Assembly (NCBI GenBank): GCA_026388495.1 | Contig: JAPLJQ010000150.1 | Coordinates: forward strand, 1 to 11,502 | From: Deltaproteobacteria bacterium | GTDB taxonomy: Bacteria > Desulfobacterota > Syntrophia > Syntrophales > UBA2185 | Direction of reading: 5' to 3' | DNA length: 11,502 nt | In this document: piece after piece, positions 6,253 to 11,502 of the stretch | Layout of the letters: each line of letters begins with the position of its first letter | How positions within the stretch are numbered: the first letter of the stretch is position 1 | Notes under the pieces: generated by a model | What the model saw: the letters and a program-made list of their open reading frames with translations, nothing else | What the model was told of the DNA's origin: nothing | Database searches by the model: none | Program-made: the position numbers and the translations under genes

Positions 6253-6654
6253 TTACGTGGCGGTTTGGATCAATTTTACATAAACTTTTCGTGTTCTCGG
6301 ACCATCAAATTCACAGAAAAAAATTGACTGCCATGTACCCAGGATAAGGTCTCCATTTTCTATGAAGATCGTTTGCGATGATCCTGTAAGGGATGACTTG
6401 ATGTGGGCGGCAGCATTTCCTTCCGTATGCCTGTAACGATCATTGAGGGGAATGATCTTATCAAGGGTTGTGATGATATCTTTGACGACATCGGGGTCTG
6501 CGTTTTCATTAATCGTGACACCGGCTGTGGTGTGGGGAATAAAAACATGGCAGATCCCGCTTTTGACAGGATGTTCCCTTAAACAGGTTCTGATCCGGTC
6601 GGTAATGTCAATCATTGCGACTTTCGAGTGCGTCTTTACGGTGAACTGCTTCAT
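6253..6654 (-). CDS. yjbQ: YjbQ / UPF0047 family protein (secondary thiamine-phosphate synthase enzyme family)
   Basis: The 133-residue product is a complete member of the UPF0047/YjbQ family (TIGR00149). It carries the signature HTTAGVTINENADPDV (His 41, Asn 49, Glu 50), the histidine-bearing DRYRHTEGNAAAHIKSSLTG (His 76 and His 84) and the C-terminal GTWQSIFFCEFDGPRTRKV. Family members form small trimers with a conserved metal-like site. Weak thiamine phosphate synthase activity has been reported for E. coli YjbQ, hence the family name, but the true role is not settled. A very strong Shine-Dalgarno, GGGAGGAAGG, lies just before the ATG. The gene has its own promoter and terminator and is divergent from the radical SAM gene. 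Confidence 0.92.
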   Translation of the reverse strand: MKQFTVKTHSKVAMIDITDRIRTCLREHPVKSGICHVFIPHTTAGVTINENADPDVVKDIITTLDKIIPLNDRYRHTEGNAAAHIKSSLTGSSQTIFIENGDLILGTWQSIFFCEFDGPRTRKVYVKLIQTAT

Positions 6655-6687
6655 GCGCCTTCCTCCCGGGAATTTCCTCTTCCGGCT

Positions 6688-6715
6688 ATTATTCTGGAAA
6701 TGCGATACCTGTCAA
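6688..6715 (-). promoter_or_regulatory. Promoter of yjbQ
   Basis: On the minus strand a perfect TTGACA (6710-6715) is followed after 16 bases by AATAAT (6688-6693), five of six matches to the -10 consensus. Transcription would start near 6681, giving a leader of about 26 nt that contains the strong Shine-Dalgarno. Confidence 0.6.
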
Positions 6716-6747
6716 GATCAAACATGAGATTTGACCGTGATACCTTC

Positions 6748-6776
6748 TTGACACCTGTGGGTGTTTTATTTATAAG
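6748..6776 (+). promoter_or_regulatory. Near-consensus promoter of the radical SAM gene
   Basis: A perfect TTGACA (6748-6753), a 17-base spacer (6754-6770) and TATAAG (6771-6776) form one of the best promoter matches in the window. The predicted start, near 6782-6785, falls on or just before the ATG at 6785. An inverted repeat, ACACC (6751-6755) and GGTGT (6760-6764), overlaps the -35 and the spacer and may be a repressor site. Confidence 0.65.
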
Positions 6777-6784
6777 TGGCTAAC

Positions 6785-8317
6785 ATGATTCTTATCCATC
6801 CCCCGATTGTCAAACCTTGTGAGCCGCCTGCCGGAATTGCCAAACTTTCAGGTTCCCTGAAGCGTCAGGGGGTAAAATGTACTGTTTTAGACGCTAACCT
6901 GGAGGGTATTTTAAGCCTTTTAAATTGGAGTGCCGCTCGAGATGTGCCTCAACGTCCATCGGACAGATGGACCGACAGGGCATGTCATCATTTAGACAGC
7001 AATATGAAACTATTAACGTCGAGGCATGGTTACGGACATATGGATCGCTATAAACGGGCGGTCAGGGATGTCAACAGGGTTCTTGAGGTATCGACTTCCC
7101 ACTGTAACGTCCGCCTGAGCCTGTCAAATTATCTTGACCGGGCGCACTCTCCCGTAAGGAGTACGGACCTGATGAGGGTTGCTGAAATTCCTGAAGAAAA
7201 CCCATTTTTCCCGTATTTCAGCAAACGGCTCATGGATCTTCTGGATAAGGAATGCCCTGCCATGATAGGTTTTTCCCTGAACTATTTAAGTCAGGCCCTG
7301 TGTACTTTTGCCATGATCGGGTTTTTGAAGCTGGCTCATCCGCATCTTCATATCATTCTGGGTGGCGGTCTGGTAACCTCTTGGATAAGAAATCCTGGAT
7401 GGTCAAATCCTTTCAAAGGTCTGGTTGATGATTTTGTGGCCGGTCCGGGAGAAGAACCTCTGCTTTCCATCCTCGGCATTACAAGTCCGGGGGGGCAGGA
7501 TTCTCCCGATGATGCCATCCTGACGGAAGAGGGTTATTTCTCTCCGGGGACGATCCTTCCCTATAGCGCATCGAGCGGGTGCTACTGGAATCAGTGTTCC
7601 TGCTGTCCGGAAAAAGCTGAAAGGAATCCCTATAGGCCTGTGTCTGTTGAGGGGATGATCGCTGATATCCGTACACTTATCGTCAAAACAAAACCTGTTC
7701 TTGTCCATCTCCTCGATAATGCCGTCAGTCCCGTCCATCTGGAGGCGATCGCTGATCGTCCTTTCGGAGCACCATGGTACGGCTTTGCGAGAATTTCCCC
7801 TCATCTGGCGGATTTGGATTTCTGTATTGCTCTGAGGCGATCCGGATGTGTCATGCTGCAACTGGGTGTGGAATCCGGAGATCAGGGTGTCCTTGATGAT
7901 ATGAGGAAGGGCTTTGATCTGGAAAAGGCGTCGATCGTGTTGAAGAATCTGAAAAAAGCGGGCATTGCCGCCTACGCCTATTTTCTTTTCGGAACCCCGA
8001 CGGAAACGCTTGAAAAAGCCCGGAAAACCCTTGCTTTTGCTGTCCGGCACAGCGATCAGATCGATTTTCTGAATCTCGCCATCTTCAACCTTCCGGCGTA
8101 TGGTCCGGATGCTCCGAAGCTGCAGACGGGAGATTTTTATGAGGGGGATCTTTCTCTTTATCGGAATTTCCTTCACCCCCACGGGTGGGATCGACATCAT
8201 GTGAGAGAGTTCGTTAACAGGGAGTTCCGGAAGCATCCTGCCATTATTCCCATTCTAAGAAAGACCCCCCCGATGTTTACTTCCAATCATGCGCCTTTTT
8301 TTGCGATGAGGCCGTGA
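6785..8317 (+). CDS. B12-binding-type radical SAM protein, function unknown
   Basis: The 510-residue product has two parts. The N-terminal region (about residues 1-235) begins MILIHPPIVKPCEPPAGIAKL, typical of B12-binding radical SAM proteins, and includes the Rossmann-like FSLNYLSQALCTF and LHIILGGGLVTSW. No DxHxxG cobalamin-ligand motif is seen. The radical SAM region (about 255-430) has a cysteine cluster CYWNQCSCC (Cys 266, 271, 273, 274), spaced CX4CX2C rather than CX3CX2C, then LGVESGDQGVLDDMRKG and YFLFGTPTETLEKA, typical of the family. The C-terminal about 80 residues are unassigned. Substrate and reaction cannot be deduced. The start is ATG 6785: an in-frame GTG at 6776 lies within the -10 element, so it would not be on the mRNA. 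There is no good Shine-Dalgarno. No partner gene is adjacent. Confidence 0.85.
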   Translation: MILIHPPIVKPCEPPAGIAKLSGSLKRQGVKCTVLDANLEGILSLLNWSAARDVPQRPSDRWTDRACHHLDSNMKLLTSRHGYGHMDRYKRAVRDVNRVLEVSTSHCNVRLSLSNYLDRAHSPVRSTDLMRVAEIPEENPFFPYFSKRLMDLLDKECPAMIGFSLNYLSQALCTFAMIGFLKLAHPHLHIILGGGLVTSWIRNPGWSNPFKGLVDDFVAGPGEEPLLSILGITSPGGQDSPDDAILTEEGYFSPGTILPYSASSGCYWNQCSCCPEKAERNPYRPVSVEGMIADIRTLIVKTKPVLVHLLDNAVSPVHLEAIADRPFGAPWYGFARISPHLADLDFCIALRRSGCVMLQLGVESGDQGVLDDMRKGFDLEKASIVLKNLKKAGIAAYAYFLFGTPTETLEKARKTLAFAVRHSDQIDFLNLAIFNLPAYGPDAPKLQTGDFYEGDLSLYRNFLHPHGWDRHHVREFVNREFRKHPAIIPILRKTPPMFTSNHAPFFAMRP

Positions 8318-8318
8318 T

Positions 8319-8335
8319 TTTGAATAAAGTTCAAA
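8319..8335 (+). terminator. Weak A/T-rich hairpin after the radical SAM gene
   Basis: TTTGAA (8319-8324) and TTCAAA (8330-8335) can form a six-pair stem with a five-base loop, followed by TTTTA. The stem is A/T-rich and short, so it is a poor terminator and may be coincidental. Confidence 0.25.
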
Positions 8336-8342
8336 TTTTAGA

Positions 8343-8371
8343 TTGATTTATATAAAAGTGTTTATTACAAT
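8343..8371 (+). promoter_or_regulatory. Promoter of the HTH-ATPase operon
   Basis: TTGATT (8343-8348), a 17-base spacer and TACAAT (8366-8371) match the sigma70 consensus at four and five of six positions. Transcription would start near 8378, leaving a leader of about 95 nt. The leader has a perfect inverted repeat, AACCGTT (8408-8414) with AACGGTT (8424-8430), and no T tract after it, so it may fold but should not terminate. Confidence 0.55.
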
Positions 8372-8375
8372 AAAC
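8360..8375. promoter_or_regulatory. Putative operator: 16-base inverted repeat over the -10
   Basis: GTTTATT (8360-8366) and AATAAAC (8369-8375) are perfect 7-base inverted arms with a 2-base centre, lying directly over the -10 element TACAAT. A second, smaller dyad, ACCT (8384-8387) with AGGT (8390-8393), follows. The first gene downstream encodes a DNA-binding protein, so autoregulation is a reasonable inference. Binding is not shown by the sequence. Confidence 0.35.
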
Positions 8376-8472
8376 TGATTTTAACCTACAGGTAATTATT
8401 CAATATGAACCGTTAAAAGCCTGAACGGTTTCTGATCGTTCCTGGTTTTCGATAGCATGATACGGGAGGGTT

Positions 8473-9006
8473 ATGGAGAAGATTTCTATAGTAAAAAGAA
8501 GAAAGAGGGGCTCTTTTGAGCCGGAAAAGGGACAACCTCCGGAAGCCGAGGGACGGCCATTGCCGGTACAGGAATTGACGGAAATTCCCGCCCACGTACT
8601 GAGACAGGGTACTGATAACGTGGACGAACCGGAAGACTTGTCTGATGAAAATGAACCGGCTATTTCAATTAAATTAACGCCGGAGCAGTACAACCTTGTC
8701 AAGTCAAGTCAATATGTCAATTATTTCCTGAATGGCGAATCAAGTGGTGTTTCTTTGGATATGCAGCAGCGTCCGGATGGACAGATTGTTTTCAATTTCC
8801 AGTTCAAAAAGGTGGATACCGTCAAAATGCTCAAGTCGGAGCATGTCTGTCAGATGCTGCAGATCAGCAAAAGCCTCCTGATGACTCTTGTCAAGTCTCA
8901 AAAGATCAGAAGCTATAAAATAGGCAGGCTCAGGCGGTTTTTATTTGAGGATATCCTCGATTATCTCTCGAAGAGTGAAGAGATTTTTATAAATTCCAAG
9001 GCGTAG
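8473..9006 (+). CDS. Excisionase/MerR-type HTH DNA-binding protein paired with an ExeA-like ATPase
   Basis: The 177-residue product has three visible parts. The N-terminus (about 1-60) is basic at first (VKRRKRGSF) and then acidic and probably disordered. The middle (about 61-112) is a small mixed domain containing ISIKLTPEQYNLVKSS and a hydrophobic strand QIVFNFQFKKV. The C-terminus (about 115-172) is a winged-helix HTH of the HTH_17/excisionase type: LKSEHVCQMLQISKSLLMTL followed by the wing IRSYKIGRLRRFLFEDILDYL. It probably binds DNA; its target and role are unknown. The ATG has GGGAGG only three bases upstream, tighter than usual, yet a stop codon lies in frame 15 bases upstream so no earlier start exists. 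The ATPase gene follows after 21 bases. Confidence 0.72.
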   Translation: MEKISIVKRRKRGSFEPEKGQPPEAEGRPLPVQELTEIPAHVLRQGTDNVDEPEDLSDENEPAISIKLTPEQYNLVKSSQYVNYFLNGESSGVSLDMQQRPDGQIVFNFQFKKVDTVKMLKSEHVCQMLQISKSLLMTLVKSQKIRSYKIGRLRRFLFEDILDYLSKSEEIFINSKA

Positions 9007-9027
9007 GTGTACAGGAGGGCAAGATTT

Positions 9028-10473
9028 ATGTATTATGAATACTGGGGTCTAAAAAAGCCGCCTTTTGATAATGTTCCTGACCCGACAATGTATGCAGACA
9101 GTCACGCTTCCATGGAAAACGCCATAGCGGAAACCTTGTTTGCAATCGAAGAGGGCAATGAGTGTGTCGCCGTAATCGTTGGTGATGTGGGTTTGGGTAA
9201 GACCTTATCTCTTCGGATCATTATTGACTCGCTGGAACACGATAAATACAAAATCGCTCTGATTACAAATCCCGATATGTCCTTCATTGAACTTTTGAGG
9301 GAGATTATAGGCCAGCTGATGGGCAAGCAATGTGATGAGAGGCGAAAAATGAATCTCCTGGAAATTTTTAATAAGCTCCTTTTCGGAACGATTGACGAAG
9401 GGAAAAAGGCGCTGATCTTTGTCGATGAAGCAAACGCCATATCCCCCACCAATCTTGAAAGCCTGAGATTGCTGACCAATATGCAGGATGATCAGAGAAA
9501 TTTATTCACTATTGTGCTTGCCGGTCAGCTTGAACTCGCTCGCCGGCTGGAACATCCGAAGCGGGCGAATCTGCTGCAACGGATCGGTACGTTCAGCAGG
9601 ATTGACAAGATCGAATCTGAAGATCTGGTCAGGGCTTATGTTCAGACCCGGCTTAAGCTTGCCGGTGGAGGGAGAAATATTTTCACAGACGATGCGTACG
9701 GCTTCCTGTGGGAGTATTCGGAGCATGGGGTGCCCCGCCTTATCAACAAAATCTGCAAGTTGTCATTAAAGGCCGGTGAGACCAATCAATTTAATCAAAT
9801 TTCCGGAGAGGTGATTCATCAGATCGGTGAACGTTTTCGCAATTTAACGGGACCGGCCGTTCAAAAAAGGAAGCCCAGAAAGAGGCCGGAAAGCAAAGCT
9901 ATTGCCGATGCCATTGAGAAAGTTATTATTGAAGCTATTGAGGAAAAACCCAAAGATGTTCCTGTGGAACCCCTTGAAGTTTCGGTGGATGTTTTTCAGG
10001 ACCGGCGTCGTATGGCCGAACCCGCTCCTGTCACGGAGGCGCCAGAAGAAAAGCCTGTAGGGGCAGAAGAAGTGCAGCCTGAAATGGAAGCAGCCGCAGA
10101 GGTCCCGCCGGTGGCGGCTCCTGTAGTAGAAGAAATATCTTCGGAACCGGTTGCCGTTGCGGAGGAGGTTCCAAAACCCGCTGAGTCCATTGTCGTTGCC
10201 GAAGAATCTCCAAAACCTCAGGAGGAGGCGCCATCAATTCAGAAAGAGTATGCCGAAGAAATCGACATGGCAGGTTTTAAGGTTACAATCAGCATTCCCT
10301 TTCATCTCATTGAGCAGACGCAATCTTCAACTCAGGAACAGCGTATGAAGGTGGCCGGGGCTCTGGCGGCACAAGTCCTGAAAAAACATCCGGAACTCAG
10401 CTCCGCCCCGTCAATCGATCCGATTTCCGTATGGAGTGACATCAGGGAATTTATTGTGACAAGACTCAAGTGA
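9028..10473 (+). CDS. ExeA/GspA-like AAA ATPase (AAA_22/TniB-type) with Glu/Pro-rich tail
   Basis: The N-terminal about 270 residues form an AAA ATPase of the ExeA/MshM/TniB-like group. They begin MYYEYWGLKKPPFDNVPDP, the usual opening of this family, then Walker A GDVGLGKT (52-59), Walker B LIFVDEAN (129-136), the GQLELARRL and NLLQRIG elements, and the sensor-2-like GVPRLINKI (about 236-244). A long low-complexity region rich in Glu, Pro, Ala and Val (about 330-411) connects to a compact C-terminal domain (about 412-481) starting AGFKVTISIPFHLI that I do not recognise. In Aeromonas ExeA has a peptidoglycan-binding domain instead, and TniB acts in transposition; neither companion is seen here. 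AGGAGGG eight bases before ATG 9028 fixes the start; an in-frame GTG at 9007 precedes that Shine-Dalgarno. It shares an operon with the HTH gene. Confidence 0.82.
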   Translation: MYYEYWGLKKPPFDNVPDPTMYADSHASMENAIAETLFAIEEGNECVAVIVGDVGLGKTLSLRIIIDSLEHDKYKIALITNPDMSFIELLREIIGQLMGKQCDERRKMNLLEIFNKLLFGTIDEGKKALIFVDEANAISPTNLESLRLLTNMQDDQRNLFTIVLAGQLELARRLEHPKRANLLQRIGTFSRIDKIESEDLVRAYVQTRLKLAGGGRNIFTDDAYGFLWEYSEHGVPRLINKICKLSLKAGETNQFNQISGEVIHQIGERFRNLTGPAVQKRKPRKRPESKAIADAIEKVIIEAIEEKPKDVPVEPLEVSVDVFQDRRRMAEPAPVTEAPEEKPVGAEEVQPEMEAAAEVPPVAAPVVEEISSEPVAVAEEVPKPAESIVVAEESPKPQEEAPSIQKEYAEEIDMAGFKVTISIPFHLIEQTQSSTQEQRMKVAGALAAQVLKKHPELSSAPSIDPISVWSDIREFIVTRLK

Positions 10474-10493
10474 GGTGAACTGAAAGGTAGGAT

Positions 10494-11399
10494 TTATTTT
10501 TTTTCTTCCATCAGCTCATCCAAGAGCTTCTGCGCTTTTTTCTTTTGCGGATTGATGGACAGGACAAAGTGAAGTCTTCGGGTAATTTCGTCTTTTTTGG
10601 ATTCATCCGGGTTTTTAAGATACTGTCTGTACTGATTCTGTGCGAGATTCACGTTCGCTTCTTCCTGGAATGGATTCAATGCCAGCGATTTCTGGTAGGC
10701 CGCGATGGCTTCCTCATACTCTTCCATGGCCTCATGAATGGAACCCAGGTTGTTCCAGGCTTCCGCATTATTGGGATCAAAGGCCAGAACCCGTTCGAAG
10801 AAATTGATGGCCTTCCTGTAATCCCCTAACTGAACATACAGATTTCCCAGGTTAAAAAGGGCGTTCACATGAGAGGGATTCATTTCCAGAACGCCCTGAT
10901 ATTCCTGTATTGCCTCGTCAAACATATCATGGCGGTCATACAGAAGCGCCAAGAAAAATCGTGGAGAGACTGCGTTGGGATCAACCTCAATCGCTTTTTT
11001 GTATTGCTGAACCGCGTTATTATAGTCTCCCTCCAGTTCTGAGATGTGGCCAAGATTGAAGATCGCTTCAACGTTTTCCGGATTCAATGCGAGCGCCTGT
11101 TCATACATTTGCCTTGCACTTCCCAACCGATCCATTTTCTCGTAGACATAGCCAAGGTTGTTATAAGCTTCCGGATTATTTGGTTCCAGTTCAACGACCC
11201 GGCGGAGACATATGAGAGCCCAGTCGTAATCTTCTTTCTGGAGATAAATGAAACCCAGATTCACATATGCGGCTGTAAATGTGGGATCAAGAATGATGCT
11301 TTTTTTATAGGCTTCGATGGCTTTATCGGACTGTGGATCAAGGAGGTCATATCGAGAACCTTCCATGAACCATTCCCTGGCAGAATTTTTCTGATCCAT
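10494..11399 (-). CDS. Tetratricopeptide repeat (TPR) protein
   Basis: The 301-residue protein is almost entirely TPR. Seven repeats follow each other at an exact 34-residue period from about residue 7 to 244, each with the pattern LG, Y, A, AL/VL and P (for example PEAYNNLGYVYEKMDRL). A charged capping region of about 55 residues closes the protein. TPR superhelices are protein-protein interaction scaffolds. No signal peptide or membrane segment is visible, so a cytoplasmic location is likely. The partner cannot be named. Many TPRs of this type (close to the O-GlcNAc-transferase-like consensus) serve secretion or pilus assembly. The gene converges on the ExeA-like ATPase with a 20-base gap, but this does not prove they act together. 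GTGAGG lies four bases before the ATG. Confidence 0.9.
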   Translation of the reverse strand: MDQKNSAREWFMEGSRYDLLDPQSDKAIEAYKKSIILDPTFTAAYVNLGFIYLQKEDYDWALICLRRVVELEPNNPEAYNNLGYVYEKMDRLGSARQMYEQALALNPENVEAIFNLGHISELEGDYNNAVQQYKKAIEVDPNAVSPRFFLALLYDRHDMFDEAIQEYQGVLEMNPSHVNALFNLGNLYVQLGDYRKAINFFERVLAFDPNNAEAWNNLGSIHEAMEEYEEAIAAYQKSLALNPFQEEANVNLAQNQYRQYLKNPDESKKDEITRRLHFVLSINPQKKKAQKLLDELMEEKK

Positions 11400-11456
11400 T
11401 GAACCTCACCCTATGAGAAAGTGGTGTTGAGCATTTGCTCATAATCGTCGGTGTTC

Positions 11457-11483
11457 AGTATCCATTTTATCTTTTTTTGTCAA
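11457..11483 (-). promoter_or_regulatory. Candidate promoter of the TPR gene
   Basis: On the minus strand a perfect TTGACA (11478-11483) is followed by an A-rich run. The best -10 is GATACT (11457-11462) at a 15-base spacing; the 17-base position, TACTGA, matches poorly. Between this and the ATG lies the inverted repeat TGAGCA-TT-TGCTCA (11428-11441), which could form a leader hairpin or operator. Confidence 0.4.
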
Positions 11484-11502
11484 GAGAAAAGCCTTGTTCG
11501 AA

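Noticed and set aside
7403..8236. Minus-strand open frame of 277 codons opposite the radical SAM gene
   Set aside because: It is fully antisense to a gene with clear family motifs, is rich in Arg and Ile in a biased way, and has no recognisable domain.
9007..9027. Upstream GTG start for the ATPase
   Set aside because: The Shine-Dalgarno AGGAGGG lies inside this stretch and is ideally placed for ATG 9028, so translation begins after it.

Overview
The window looks like ordinary chromosome from a Gram-negative bacterium, most likely an anaerobic member of the Desulfobacterota/Deltaproteobacteria (Syntrophus-like). This placement is inferred from the gene content: a Lol lipoprotein exporter, RodZ, TatA, a short ThiC under a TPP riboswitch, a cobalamin-type radical SAM protein, and an excisionase-type HTH protein paired with an ExeA-like ATPase. 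I see no rRNA, tRNA, CRISPR array, insertion sequence or phage gene.

Layout. Positions 1-1415 (minus) hold lolC/E followed by the start of lolD, joined by a one-base TAATG stop/start overlap and cut by the window edge. Positions 1416-1745 form a gene-free gap. On the minus strand it carries a likely lolC promoter. On the plus strand it carries an extended -10 promoter and, about 300 nt later, a correctly oriented intrinsic terminator, which together suggest a small RNA antisense to the lolC leader. Positions 1746-3186 (minus) are thiC with its TPP riboswitch. Divergent from it, ssb (3428-3844, plus) has its own promoter and converges on tatA (3857-4045, minus), which lies downstream of rodZ (4146-5045, minus) but has its own TTGACA promoter. 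suhB (5333-6121, plus) converges on yjbQ (6253-6654, minus) at a terminator hairpin.

From 6748 a near-consensus promoter drives a radical SAM gene whose ATG sits within a few bases of the predicted transcription start, so its mRNA may be leaderless. From 8343 a second strong promoter, with a perfect 16-base inverted repeat over its -10 element, drives a two-gene operon: an HTH DNA-binding protein and an ExeA/TniB-like AAA ATPase with a long Glu/Pro-rich tail. The window ends with a convergent gene for a protein of seven exact 34-residue TPR repeats (10494-11399, minus).

Most genes are housekeeping functions of envelope biogenesis (Lol, RodZ, Tat), thiamine synthesis (ThiC, possibly YjbQ), and DNA or RNA maintenance (SSB, SuhB). 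The parts least explained by known families are the HTH-ATPase operon with its putative autoregulatory operator, the leaderless radical SAM gene, and the antisense RNA candidate beside lolC.
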